A stretch of 64,000 nt of DNA, taken from Tremella fuciformis (taxonomy: Eukaryota > Basidiomycota > Tremellomycetes > Tremellales > Tremellaceae). Positions 21,454-32,900 of the stretch are shown piece after piece (the stretch's first letter is position 1; the number at the start of each line of letters is the position of its first letter). Location: positions 684,501 through 748,500 of the forward strand of contig CP136495.1 of the NCBI GenBank assembly GCA_032768795.1, given 5' to 3'. Below the pieces are notes generated by a model. The model was not told the DNA's origin. It saw only the letters and a program-made list of their open reading frames with translations, and did not search any database. Made by a program: the position numbers and the translations under genes.

Positions 21454-21927
21454 CCTCCCCTCCCTATCGTGACAGTGTCTGAGCAGCAAGTGCTGCATAC
21501 GTAGTCCCCGTCATGACACGCCCATGCATTTTGAGCTACTAGATTGATTCGGAGCAGTGCCACAAGGCAGATTGGCCCGACGGGTCTGCTCCGTAGTCGG
21601 TGCCGGCGGTTTGGCCCAAACCCCAGCCAGCCAGTACAGGACACTCCACGCCGTGTCAGCTAATAAGGCGATGAGGTACGCTTCACCCGAGACACGTATC
21701 ATCTAGAAAAACAAAGGAGGGCGTTGCCTGATTGCCGCGCGTCGGCGTTTCAGCGTCTCGATCACTTCACACTGACGACTGAAGAGCGCCCTGCGGAGTT
21801 TGATGTATATGTATGACCGACGTGCTCGATGCTGCTTTCGACTGTGCCTGTCTCCTCCATATCACATACCACCAGACCACCAGACCTAGCCTACAATCCA
21901 GCCTCAGTGGTGTGCGGGTATCTAAGC
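21454..21927. other. Spacer between families A and B
   Basis: About 470 bases. It contains the first copy of the family B upstream element (21687..21699). No gene is supported. Confidence 0.5.
21687..21699 (+). promoter_or_regulatory. Family B upstream element, copy 1
   Basis: The string ccgagacacgta, 229 bases before the ATG of family B copy 1. The same 12-mer with one or two changes occurs at a similar distance before copies 2 and 3. The CACGT core resembles a bHLH/bZIP half-site; the binding factor is unknown. Confidence 0.5.
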
Positions 21928-22614
21928 ATGAGCGCTCTCAGCTTTTCTATCATTTCACTATTTCCCAGGGTTCTCTATGAGTTTCAGTCGGCGGGGACCA
22001 TCCAGGACAGGCAGGAAGCCTTACATCGTATGGGTAGAGTCGCGGGATACTTTCGCGACTACCTTGACCTTGTACAGGTCGACGGGGAAGACGAAGAGCT
22101 TGTACAGGCGTGCAGCGAGCTTTGCGGTGAGTACAGGTGAAGCCAACCTGTCGGGTGGATGCTGAACAGCGCAGTGGACATGGACAATATCACTGCGCCA
22201 TTGGAGTACGCCGACATGACAGCCGGAGCGTTCGATGTGCCCGCGCGTCATGCTGATAACCTCCCCCTTATCGTCGGGGCGCTCTCGAGCTACGTCGATC
22301 AAGAGATTCAAGACATCCAATCCGGAATTATTGTAGATGACAAACCTAACGACTGGTGGGAGTTCAGCGTTGAAATTGGACAGCTCGAGCAGAGCATCTC
22401 CGTCATCCAAGCACAAGCGGATCGGCGCGACTTATCATTCAGCGAGGTGTGGCTTGAAGACGCTCACAGTGACGATTCCAGTTTTGATGCCGCTTTGGCG
22501 CGCGATCTACCGGATGACGGGAATGAGTCGGATGACGAGGCATCGTCCGTGCGCAGTGATGTTCAGGAGGCTTTGGGCATGCTGGACGAGGGCATAGCTG
22601 ATATGAGCATATGA
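21928..22614 (+). CDS. Tandem family B, copy 1 (unknown function)
   Basis: Unrecognised small acidic protein. Exons are 21928..22126 and 22175..22614 (48-nt intron, phase 1), giving 212 aa. The N-terminal exon encodes a helical segment with the shared pattern S-F-S-x-x-S-L-F-P...T-I-Q-D-R-Q-E-A-L-H...F-R-D-Y-L, ending Q-A-C-x-x-L. Exon 2 has D-M-D-N-I-T, D-M-T-A-G-A-F-D-V-P-A-R-H-A-D-N-L-P, G-A-L-S-S-Y-V-D-Q-E-I, a W-W-E-F core and an acidic C-terminus D-G-N-E-S-D-D-E-A-S ending L-G-M-L-D-E-G-I-A-D-M. No signal peptide or membrane helix. Probably cytosolic or nuclear; function unknown. Confidence 0.8.
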
Positions 22615-22767
22615 GTGTGTCCGGTGAAACGAAATTCCTAGCGTATTCGTATCTGAGAGTCCGATGCAGCCTTTTTCCGAAATGGACATTAGCAACATCA
22701 GTCGTTTGAGGTTCAGAAACAGCGCTGGTGGGTGCTTCCAGCTGATACGGCAACGACGGATTCATCA

Positions 22768-22786
22768 AGCGAAACACGTATAAAAG
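22768..22786 (+). promoter_or_regulatory. Family B upstream element with TATA box, copy 2
   Basis: The string agcgaaacacgta runs directly into tataaaag (22779..22786). The element ends 229 bases before the copy 2 ATG, the same spacing as in copy 1. Confidence 0.55.
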
Positions 22787-23008
22787 CAGAAAGGAGGTGC
22801 TCATCTAAGTGCGGCGTCCGCACATTCGCGATTCATGGCGTCAGTTAGGCCCATCTCAGAGCACTCCGATGGGTCAAGACAGGGGTACAAAAGGGCTGAG
22901 GTCGCTCCTCATCTTGTCTGTGCCTGCTTCATCTTACCCCGACTGCGACTAGACTCCAATCGCTCTGCTCTTGAACCCACCCATCAGCCGAAGGGCGTAT
23001 CTCTGACC

Positions 23009-23701
23009 ATGAGCAATCTCACTTTTTCGACCGTCTCGCTGTATCCGAAAGCGCTCGATGAGCTTCAAGCGGCCACCACCGTCCAAGAGAGGGAGGCGGC
23101 TCTTCATGACATGGATAGCATGTCGGGCATCTTTCACGACTACCTTGCCAAGATTGGCGGGGGAGACCCAGAGCTTGCACAGGCTTGCGACGCGCTTCGC
23201 GGTAGGCGTTGATCAGCATCTCTGTGGTGAGAGAAGCTGAGATCTGTAGAGGACATGGACAAAATCATTGTGCCTTTTGAGCACGCTGATATCACGGCGG
23301 GGACATATGACGTTCCCGCGCATCACGCTGACAATTTGCCGATGATCGTTGGGGCTCTTTCGAGCTATATCCATCAAGAGATTGAAGACGCTGAGCAGGA
23401 CGAGGAGTACATGTATGGCGCCGATGACCAGGATTCCGACTGGTGGAAATTTGTGGCTGAACTCGACGAGCTCGAGTCAATGGTAAACGATGTCCAAGAG
23501 GCAGCCGAGTCATCCGAACATTCAATTGGTGAACTGTGGCTTGAAGCAGCTAATTGTGACGGTAGCTCGTTCAGTGCTGCCTTGGCGCTGGATCTACCGG
23601 ACACTGAGAATGAGTCGGATGACGAGGCATCAATCGCATCGAGGGATGTGCACGACGATTTGGGCATGCTCGACCAGGGCATAGCTGACATGGAAGTATA
23701 G
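23009..23701 (+). CDS. Tandem family B, copy 2 (unknown function)
   Basis: Second paralog: exons 23009..23201 and 23250..23701 (48-nt intron, phase 1, same position as copy 1), 214 aa. It shares F-S-T-V-S-L-Y-P-K-A-L-D-E-L-Q, T-V-Q-E-R-E-A-A-L-H-D-M-D, F-H-D-Y-L-A-K-I-G, then F-E-H-A-D-I-T-A-G-T-Y-D-V-P-A-H-H-A-D-N-L-P, G-A-L-S-S-Y-I-H-Q-E-I-E, W-W-K-F and the acidic tail with L-G-M-L-D-Q-G-I-A-D-M. Sequence just after the stop (tgtgtccgg) matches copy 1, so the duplication unit included the 3' flank. Function unknown. Confidence 0.82.
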
Positions 23702-23889
23702 TGTGTCCGGCGCCGACGACATCCAGAGGGTAGCTGCGAGTCCCATGCACTGTGCTTTGTGCCAACAAAAGACTGCAACGTCAGTCGTATGGTGTTTGGG
23801 CACAACACGGAAAAATCGATGCTTCCTGCATCAGATTCCCCATGCCTCCTCTCGGAGGGCCGCACCCCTCCAGCTGTACGATTCCATTA

Positions 23890-23902
23890 AGCGAGACACG
23901 TA
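23890..23902 (+). promoter_or_regulatory. Family B upstream element, copy 3
   Basis: agcgagacacgta, 204 bases before the copy 3 ATG. The flanking tccattaagcgagacac resembles ttcatcaagcgaaacac before copy 2. Confidence 0.5.
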
Positions 23903-24105
23903 AGAGAGTTAAAAGGAATGGCACCTCTAATTATCGTACGTTGGTATGTTGGCGTTTCGAGTGTCATCAGAGCGACTGACGAGTGTTCTGAAAGGTTCGA
24001 GACGTGTCTACATATGCGTTGCTTCCTCTCTCTTTTAACTGCCCACCCTCTATCAAGTCGCTGAGAAACTTGACCCCACCTGATATCGAGCACAGCTTTT
24101 TCATC

Positions 24106-24736
24106 ATGAGTACTGACAGTTTCTCTACCGTCGCGTTATTTCCCGAAGCCCTTCATCGGCTTGAGCAGGCGGTGACCGTCCAAGACAGGCAAAGTGCCCT
24201 ACATGATATGGACACCGCGTTTGGCTTGTTGAACGACTACCTCGCCACGATGGGACAGGCAGATTCACAGCTCGTTCGGTCTTGCAACAGGCTGTACAGT
24301 GAGAAATGATGTGCCGTCGGAAAATGCTGATTTACCCACAGATGATCTCGGCAAGATCACCGAGCCTTTCGAGCATGCTGACGGGACTGCCGGGACATAC
24401 GATGTCCCGGCGTATCATGCTGCTAATCTACCTGCCATCGCCCGTGCCCTTTCGAGCTACATTGACCAAGAGAACGCTTTCGTTCCGCAGAACGGCCCGT
24501 TCAATGAAGATGAGGATTATGTTGAGTACGGTATGGTCGAACAGGACGACAACTGGCGACTGTTCACCTCTGAGATCAAGGCGCTCGGGTCTATGATCAC
24601 TGAATATCAAGAGGAAGCAGATTCGAATGGAGAGACATTTGAAGAGCTCTGGGTTATATTGGCTAGGAACGACAGCGATACGTTTCATGCCGCCGTGACT
24701 CGCGAGCTCCCGGACGCTCACTCGTTCGGCTGGTAG
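24106..24736 (+). CDS. Tandem family B, copy 3, shortened C-terminus
   Basis: Third paralog: exons 24106..24298 and 24342..24736 (43-nt intron, phase 1), 195 aa. Shared blocks: S-F-S-T-V-A-L-F-P-E-A-L, T-V-Q-D-R-Q-S-A-L-H-D-M-D, N-D-Y-L-A-T-M-G, F-E-H-A-D-G-T-A-G-T-Y-D-V-P-A-Y-H-A-A-N-L-P and A-L-S-S-Y-I-D-Q-E. The second W of the W-W core is changed and the protein ends soon after R-E-L-P-D-A, lacking the acidic tail and L-G-M-L-D-x-G-I-A-D-M present in copies 1 and 2. It is an intact frame, so it may be functional. Function unknown. Confidence 0.78.
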
Positions 24737-24954
24737 CTACATGAGCATTTCAGTTTGTCCATCGACGACGAGATTGCACTTAGCGTGGCTTCCATACTCA
24801 TGCACCTTCATGTTTTTGTCACACTAGTACCTTCATGTCCTGCCCATCTCAGCAAGCGCAGACGAGCGAGCGTCAGCAACGTCAATCCAAGAGGCTTGCA
24901 CACGCCGTGCAAACATGAATGCCGCCTGTGCATAGACACGCAGCCAGAGGGGCA

Positions 24955-26011
24955 TCACTGGCACGCCGCTTCCATCGCCTCGACAGCCTTCCTCAGGCCC
25001 TCCCGATCAATCAAGACCACCCTGCCAAACTGCTCCACGCCAAAAGCGTCCTCTTCGCGCTTCTGCGCGCCTTTAAACTCGTACGTCTGGACGAGCGTCG
25101 CAAACTTGTCCACAAACTCCTCTTCGGGGTGATAGGCAAAAGCGCCCGTCGCCAGGCCCGCAGGCCCGCTCGCCGCGCCGCTCTTGCGTTTCTTCTTGCC
25201 CGCTCCGGCGCCTTGTGCGGGGGCGTCGACGTCCATCTCCAGCCCTGTGGCTTGTTCGGCGCCTTCGAGCCGGTAGCCTCGGCCCCACAGGAGAAAATGG
25301 GTAATTGGTGGGGTGCGCCCTGCGCTCTCGGCGGCGGCGAGCTCGGTGAGGAGCATTTTGTACAGCGGCGGAATGAGCGGGAGAGGGAGGTTCAGCAAGC
25401 GGAGCGAGAAGAGCAGGGTGGGGGTGGAGGAGGCGGGCGGGGAGGAGTCGAGGTACGGCCGTAGTGGGGATTTAGGGGGGATGGCGGCTCTCAGGTAGTC
25501 TAGAAACGGCACGAGCGAGGGATTGGCCTACTCGTCAGCCTGCATGTCCTTTTGGGCGAGGAGCAAGGGTGGACGTACGGCGTTGCGCGGGATATCGAGC
25601 GCCGTCAAGAGGCCCCAGGGGTCGCTCTCCTCGCCCTCCGTCTTGATACTGCTTCCTATACCCATCCTGACCCCTTCGTCCAGGACGAGCGAGGCGAGGG
25701 GGTGCACGTCGACGAGCTCGTCATCTGCCGAGAGGGTTTGCCGCAAGAAGCGCTTCACGGCGATCTGGTCCACGTCCGGGTTGAGGTTGTAAAAGTCAAA
25801 GTCGACGTTGATCATGCTCTAGCCCTCAGCTCCCTCTAACTCCTATTCACCCTTAGCTGATGATGCTCACCACATCGCTGCCTGAATCCGAGCCGGAGTC
25901 GTCGTCCTCGTCTACCTTGGGCACCTTCTTCCGCTTGCTCCCGCTCGCTTTGTTACTCGCGTCGGCCGCTTCGGATGCGGTGACCGCACTCAGCTCGGCT
26001 TTGTTCACCAT
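24955..26011 (-). CDS. BCP1: BCP1/BCCIP-family nuclear export and ribosomal chaperone protein
   Basis: Homolog of yeast Bcp1 and animal BCCIP; in yeast Bcp1 acts as chaperone for Rpl23 and in nuclear export. Exons (minus) are 25871..26011, 25579..25818 and 24955..25527, giving 317 aa (BCCIP ~314, Bcp1 ~283). The N-terminus has a basic K-R-K-K followed by an acidic D-E-D-D-D-S-G-S-D-S tract, then the family core V-D-F-D-F-Y-N-L-N-P-D-V-D...I-K...L-R-Q, L-A-S-L-V-L-D-E and I-G-S-S-I-K-T. Later L-N-L-P-L-P-L-I-P-P-L-Y-K-M-L and the near-C-terminal Y-H-P-E-E-E-F-V-D-K-F-A match the family. An A/G/K-rich basic insert interrupts the C-terminal third. Confidence 0.92.
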
Positions 26012-26172
26012 GACTCTCGGCGTTGATGTAAAGTGTGATATGACGAGGTGGACCAAAAATTCAGCAAGAGGAGTTGGCTCATTTCCAGGCACGACTCAAT
26101 TCAAGGTAGAGGCTCATGTGCTCGTAATGTTCGTTGATGCTATGACAGATGTACGGTTCCGCGACTATATGC

Positions 26173-27040
26173 TTACATGAGGCTTGCCAGAAGCCCTGCC
26201 ACCGCCATAGCTACAACACCGCCTGGTACAATTCTCGACGCGGCGCCGGTGGACGAGCCGGCGCCTGCTGCTGCCAGAGTAGCGGTGCCAGTGCTGGACG
26301 ACCCGGATGCTGCAGAGGTACTGGCAGCGCCGGCAGACGCTGAGCCAGACGGCGCAGCGGTCGTGCCAGGGGCTGTTGAGAGTGTCGATGAGATACTGGC
26401 CAAAGTAGACGAGGCCGAATGTGACTTGGACGACTTGGACTTCTTCCTACGCGTGTAAGCTTTGAAAATCGCAAGGCTATAGCAGACATACGAGCTAGAC
26501 GCCGTCACAGCGGCCGAGGCACTGGTGCTCGACACAACATACGGCGCCGAAGTTGCAGAATCCGAAGGGTACGCCGAAGAGGCCGAAGCAGACACCGCGG
26601 AGACACACGAGCTATCGCCACTGCTGCCAACCTGGACATTCTGCACATATCCCACAGCGCCCTCTGCGTCCGTCACCTCGAAAATGAGGTCCGTGCCCGC
26701 CGCCGCGTCCACCGTCCAGGCGGTCGAGTCGTCGTAGAGGTCTGAAAGGGTGGTGATGGGGGTGGTGCCGACGTAGAATCCGCCCGAGCCAATGGACAGC
26801 GTGACGGGCGGGGAGGTGCCGGTCCATGATATCGTGGCTTGAGCGCATTGCGTCACGCCCGAGGCGGAGACGGTGATGTTGTTCACTGGCATCAGCTCCT
26901 CCTTCCTTGCCTTCTTGGCACGCCTGCTCACCTGGCGCGCCGGCCAGTACGCCGCCTACTCGCTTTGGTTCGAAGTGCGGTCGCCGGGCAGCGACTTGCA
27001 GCGCCACGGCGGCCAGCGCGAGCAGTGTGAGGGTGTACAT
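26173..27040 (-). CDS. Secreted Ser/Thr-rich GPI-anchored protein
   Basis: Probable cell-wall or plasma-membrane glycoprotein. Exons (minus) are 26932..27040, 26492..26885 and 26173..26446 (introns 46 and 45 nt), giving 258 aa. It starts with a signal peptide (M-Y-T-L-T-L-L-A-L-A-A-V-A-L-Q). The middle domain has C-A-Q-A-T-I-S-W-T-G, P-P-V-T-L-S-I-G, L-Y-D-D-S-T-A-W-T-V-D and F-E-V-T-D-A-E-G, resembling the Kre9/KNH-type Ser-Thr-rich GPI family common in basidiomycetes. A long Ser/Ala/Thr stretch follows, and the C-terminus is a hydrophobic GPI-attachment tail (V-V-A-M-A-V-A-G-L-L-A-S-L-M). The third exon begins inside a Lys/Ser patch; reading through the second intron would put an unlikely Y-V-C-Y-S-L-A-I-F-K segment there. 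Confidence 0.8.
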
Positions 27041-27732
27041 GTTGCTGAGATGTCGATCAAGAGGAACAGCGCCGGGTGATGGTGATGGTGTGTCGACTGA
27101 GGGACTGGGATCGCCTGATGGGCTTCGATTGGAAGGACCTTGGGTGCGGCAGACAACGGGAGTCGCTCCAATGACCAGTGATGCCGCCGAGTGGTGAGAA
27201 AAGTACGAACACAAAGACAGACACGAGCACAGCCCACTTGTCTGAGCAGCTGGCGTATGGTTTTGGACAAACGAGACGGACGGGCCAAAGGGAGCTAAAA
27301 CGTCGTGGACAGTCGCGCTAAATTCCTTGCTTCTCTCACGTCATTTGGCCTCCTTGGCGCAAGAGATCAGATCAGATCGATCCGCAGGCAGGCAGGCCAG
27401 ACCCCGGACCCCACCCAGCAGCGGATGCCATGGTCGAGGCAGAGGCGCGTCGAGCGAAGTGACAGGGGCAAAAGCACGACGCGACATTGCTCATGGGGGA
27501 GGAAGTTCAGGGTTCGGCATCGGGTGTTTCACTTTGCTTCGCCGGTCACAGAGTCGGGAGCAATGGTTCATGCACAACATGGACTATGAGGATGATTATC
27601 TGGGTGTCTATCATGTGCAGGGTAGTTGTACTAGGATACAGCGGTGAGTATGGATGGCAGTGCAAGAAACGAAATGGAGACGGAGAACCAAGAAGACGAG
27701 ACCAAGGTGGGGTGTATCGCTCGACTCGACGG
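27041..27732. other. Spacer between the GPI protein and the Medusa-like gene
   Basis: About 690 bases; plus-strand open frames lack motifs. It should hold the promoter of the GPI protein and the 3' UTR of the Medusa-like gene, both on the minus strand. Confidence 0.5.
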
Positions 27733-29949
27733 CTACTGCTGGGGCGGCTGCTGCGAACCTGGTGGCATCTGATTGTAGTGTACCCTCAGGTCATTCGGGT
27801 TGGCTTGTCGACTCGACTCGTGGACATGGGGCAGAGTGAGTTGAGCATCCTGGCCAAAGACATCGTTGCTGAAGGGATTGTAGGACGTCTGCGGCTGGGC
27901 GGGCGGCCACTGATAATGCCCGTTTGACACGCCAAAGTTGGCCTGTGTCGGCGAGCCGGCATAATCGTACTTTTCCGGCGACCGATATTGGGACGTGGCA
28001 GAGGTGGGAGTGATAGGCTGATTGAGGTTGGAGAAGCCAGAGTTGAAAGGGGATTCTGACGACGAGTGTGAGGCTAGATGGGGCATTGAGCCGGACGAGA
28101 GGGTGCTGGTCGATTCAAACGAGTTGAACGGCTCTCCCACCTGCTGGAGAGGATGGGGACCAGGCATCGACATCTGATGATGCTGAGGCTGTTGCTGCTG
28201 CTGGCCGTAGGCCATCATGTGATGCGACGAGGATTGGTACGGCATGTGCCCCGGGTGCACCGGTCGATACGGAGCCACGCCTGCCGATTGTTCTACGAGC
28301 GTGTTGGCAGCCTGTGAGTCAGCACACGTATCGGGAAACAGGATAATAATGCAGACACTCGCGTATTTCCTGATGATCGTGCGCAACCCATCTTTCAGCT
28401 CCTCCCAAGGGAACACCTTGACGTCCTTCTCGATATTTCTCGGCTTAGGGTTCGGGAAGCCCATGATGAGCTTGAAGAAAGCATCCGAGTCGCTGCTCGA
28501 CTTGGAAATAGTCTTTGGCTTGCATCGCTCGAGGTTGCGTCGGATGCGGTTCTTCTCCTCGACAGAGAAACGGTTACCAATGAGCGCCTCGAGCAGGTAG
28601 ATGGCGTCTACCGACGTGACATAGCACTGATTGTGGTCTTCCCGGAAGATACACGAGATGACAATCGACTGCGACTGCGCTTGGTAGTCCTCGGCCTTGA
28701 GGGGGCAGAAGGCGACGTGGATGGTGGTTCCCTCTTGTCGACGCCAGAATTGGACAAGCCGACGCCTAGCGGTCCATTCCTCTGGGGTCCTGTCGATCAG
28801 CTATTATCGGCACACCAGAACAAAAACCACGCACCATCCCTTGGCAATCAAATCCAAGTCCGCCGCCAGCTCAAGCTTGGCCTTGAGCTGCTGCTGGTTG
28901 TACGGGGTGAGGTGAGACTGGTTGGCGATCTGAGTCTGGCGGAGAAGGCTGGGCTGAGGAGCAGAGTACGTCGAGACTGCCTGCTTATAGTGATCCCCTA
29001 CGGATCAGCCAGGGTCGCTGACATGCAGGATGAGGACCTACGTGAAAAGTTGTTTTGCGAAGGGACAGTGTGCTGAGGCTGGTGGTGCTGTTGCATGGGC
29101 TGCATCGGTTGCTGCTGCGGCATCTGCTGGAACGCATTGCTCGAGCCGCCGCGATTGTTGTCGTTGTCTGTATGGTCAAAAACGTCCCTTATAAGGGAGC
29201 ATACCAAACTCACACGTAACTCCCTCCTCGGTGTAGATCCACTGTCCAATCTGAAACTGGTCGAGCACCTGGCGGGTCTGACCGTCATCGTAGTCGGCCT
29301 GGATCGTGATAGGCAGCCGAGTACCGGTGGGGTATCCAGAAGGAACGCTGCCGGTGAAGACGAGCTCGTCATCCTGGCCCGGAATAGCGGTCATGGGCAG
29401 CTCGTTGTTGCCGAAAGACATGCGGATTCTGGGAGGGAAAGTACCGGCGGACGACTCGAGGTTCTCGTTGTATACTTGGGTGCGTATGGTGAATTGTTGA
29501 GATCCGGGGCCGGCAAAGTCGCGAGGATCGCTGCGGACAAAGATCTGGTTTTGGCCGCCTTGCACGTTCTGCTGGATGTTGGCAGGTGGCCAGAGTCTAC
29601 CGCCTTGACCGTTTTGGCCGCTACTGATATACGGTAGCTCGTGCGCCTGCGATGTCGGCGAACCAGCCGAGGTGTAGTGAGAGGCGGACGGGGAAGGGTA
29701 CGGGATGTTGGCGCTCTGCATTCGGTGGCTGCCCGAGGTTGGTGATTCGGGCCCAGCGGAGGGGTAGCGCTGCGGCCCTGGTGATGGTGATACCGAGGCA
29801 TAGTAGAGACGGGGTTGAGGTGGGGTGTGGTAGGACGAGGCCGAATTTGGGTGAAGGTGTTGCGACGGCGTGGTGGGTTGGTTCGGGTCGAGATGAGGGT
29901 GTTGGTGAGGTGTCCCAGGTGTATTGGGGTCGACGGGAGGGAGATACAT
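27733..29949 (-). CDS. Medusa (MedA)-type developmental regulator, DUF7082-like domain
   Basis: Homolog of the fungal Medusa regulators, which control sporulation and morphogenesis in Aspergillus and related proteins in pathogens. Exons (minus) are 29214..29949, 29042..29167, 28835..28976, 28357..28789 and 27733..28311, giving 671 aa. The N-terminal ~245 residues are Pro/Ser/Gln-rich with a folded-looking segment (F-T-G-S-V-P-S-G-Y-P-T-G-T-R-L-P). The conserved domain spans E-W-T-A-R-R-R-L-V-Q-F-W-R-R, V-T-S-V-D-A-I-Y-L-L-E-A-L, V-E-E-K-N-R-I-R-R-N-L-E and I-M-G-F-P-N-P-K-P-R-N-I-E-K-D-V-K. A Gln/His/Pro-rich tail follows. The last intron is in frame and has a weak donor, so it may be retained. 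The upstream leader is long and may contain uORFs. Confidence 0.8.
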
Positions 29950-32900
29950 GGCTGCGGATCAGCGAGGCCAAGAGTGGCAGGTACCAGTGACTCACCGAGT
30001 GGAGGGGGTCGGTCGCCAGCGACCGGTGTTGTCGATCAGGGGGTATGTGTCGGTCGGCGAGACAGCCGGTGTGTGTGTGGTGACGACGGTCGTCGCAAGC
30101 ACGGACGAGATGGTGATTCCGGTAGTGCGGTGTGGGGGAGAGAGGGGGTGATAGGGCAGGTCCGAGACAGCGATGGAGTCCAAGGGACGTGCGGCGGTCG
30201 GATGTGTCAGGTGAGTGTCGGAGTAGTGTAAGAAGGCACAGCGTCAGCTCGTGTTCGCCGCAGACTAGTTGTCGACTCGGTGACGACGAGTACGACTGTT
30301 GGGACGATGGAGAGACAGAGGATAAGACAGTGAGATGGCAAAGTGGAACAAGGAGGACATGTATGTGGACTCGGACTGCAGCAGCACGATGCCGGCGCCG
30401 TCGTTGTCCATCTTGCTCTTCTGTCCTGGTTGCTTCTGCAAGCAGTTAGGAGAGGGAGTAGGAACGACGATTGGGCATGCTTTGCCTTTGCCTCTGTGCC
30501 TTGGCGCGGAGACAGAGCTGTACGGAAGGGGCATGTGGGGCATGAACAGCAAGGCGGCGATGAGAGTGACAAGGAGATGTGAGAAGAGGTCGGAGAATAA
30601 GGAAGACGAGGGGTGACGCTATGATCCGGAAGCGGCAGTTGCCATCCCGGACCCTGGCCCTCTCGACGACGGCAACTCTACACCTTGTCCAAGGGGAATG
30701 GCAGGGTCAAATGGCCAACTCACAGGGTAGGTAATGACCGTAGGTGGCGTGCAGGGGGGCGTCCTTCTGGCCAACGCCGCCACGATGAGCGTGGACGAGC
30801 GCGGCGATGCTCGACCGGGCGGATGCGAATGCGGGGGGCGCGACGGCCGAGGAGGCGCTGCCTGTGCTCGTGCTCGTCGAGAGGCGAGGCACCAATGCTG
30901 AGCTTGTCAGTTGGGACGAGCTCGGACTACGGCGGCCCTGGGTTCCGATGAGGTAAGGAGGGGGTGCGAGACAGCCGGTCGACGAGTGTTCGGTCGACCA
31001 GACACAGAGAGACGAGGTAGAGACAGGTAAGGAGGCAGACAGACAGACAGAGAGGTGTGAGATTGACAGTCAGAAACAGCGAGTGAGGGGGGATGAGTAC
31101 ATATATGAGACCCAGGCGACGGCTGCCGGCTGCGCGCCTGGGCGCGCTCCCCGAGATGGGGCGGTGGAATGGGCAGCTCCAGGCGGTGGGGATGGCTGGA
31201 TGCCGACCAAATAACGCTACTCTGCAACTCCCGACGACTCGCTAGCGCGAAGGTGACAGGGGGAGGTGTGAGACAGCCGTACGTGCACGCCGTCACCTCG
31301 CTGCTCTTTCCACTTCTGGCGGGTGCGGTCGCGATCGCAACGGCAGCGACGGCAGCGACGGCGGCCGAGAGCAAAGTGTGGAGGGGTGATGACGGACATG
31401 TGAGCGCCGTGGCGGCGGGGTGGTCGGAGCTTGCAGCGCTGCATTAACATTGCATGCTCGATCACGACCGGGAACGTCGACGGGAGGGGCAATCCGGACC
31501 GGCTGGTTCTCGTAACAAGCAAGCAGACATGCTTGATGCTCGATGAGATGAGATGAGATGGATGGGAAAGAGCGGAGAGGCAAGCGAGATAGGGTTTCGA
31601 GATGGCGGTCCAGGACGGGGAATATTATCGGAAACCCAACCAAATTGCCCGAACAGTCCGAGCGTCGTAACCCTCCATCTCGTCTTTCTTTGTTCACTCG
31701 TCTTGGCAGACTGTGCGTTTGACCATACGGGAAGGAGAGGGGATGGGAATGCGGGAACCGACACGGCTACCGATAGACCACGGCCGAGAGGGACGAGGTT
31801 ACTCACCCGTCTGACCGGCGTGCTCCGCGTGCCTCCCTCCACTCGGAATGCGACCTCCCTCTCGATCCGATCGTCCTAGTCCAGAGAGCGTCGGGAAGAG
31901 GCGAGGCGGAGCGCGGATCTCGTCCGGAGAGGGAGAGGCAGACGGGGAGGGGTACGGCTGGCCGCGCCTCTGCCTGGCGACGAGGACGGGATGCAGCGAG
32001 GCGGCGTCGTTCTGGGTCGAGTTGCCAAAGTCGACGTTGTGATCGCGATCGCTGGCGACGCTGTTGTCGTCGTTGGGACTGGGGGACAGGGGGTCGTTGG
32101 GACCGGCGCGCCTGCCGTCCTTGTCGCGGCGCGAAGGGCCCATCGCGCGGCCTGCTGATTAACCGGGAGCCCATCCTTTGTCTCTCTGCCGCGATCACCA
32201 CCTCGGTCATTGTCTGGGCCGTGGCTCAGGCGGCCCGAAGGCCAGAGGGGAGATGCGCTTGCCAGAACGAGTAAGGCTGGGGGTTACGACGCGCGACGGG
32301 TCTGGAGTCCCGGGGTGCTGGAATGGTGTGGTGTGATGGGTGTACGGCAATGAGGGGTACTGACGTGATGCGATGATTGTTGTCGTCGGCGGAGATGAGA
32401 GATGAGGCTGATGCGCGTTGCGCTGGCTGACGAGAGCCGCAGGAATAATTGGCGTTGTTGTCGACGGTGACAGGCCACGACGTTTGGGGACAACGACAGG
32501 GGCCGACCACGCTGCGGTCGCTTCTTATATGACACGCGGGGTCCGTCGACATCCCGTCGCTTGCCTGGCCAGACGACCCAGAACACAGCAGCGCCCCTCT
32601 TGCCCCTCAGGCCTCACGGGCTGCGCATCGAGGCGCGTTCCTGCGGCCCGATCCCACCGGATCATACGTGTGTCGCATCGGTGGGCAGGATCACCACCTG
32701 GCTGACGGCGGGCGCAGAAGCCAGCTAGCCTCGATCCGGCATCGTTGATGGAGGCCCGTGCGACAGCGCGTTCGCTTCCTGCTTAATTGTGGGTAATTAT
32801 CCGCGTTGGGTATAGGCAGGTGCAGAGTCGACATCCCTCGGTCCCCTCGCCGCCTGTGGCCTGTCACTGTCCCGACACCCCTCCTCTCGTCGAGAGGGCG

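Noticed and set aside
14785..24736. Families A and B as captured transposon genes
   Set aside because: No RT, transposase or recombinase motifs, no terminal repeats around the block, and introns at conserved positions suggest ordinary duplicated host genes.
24919..25464. Plus-strand frame opposite BCP1
   Set aside because: Antisense shadow of the GC-rich BCP1 coding exon; no motifs and no splice support.
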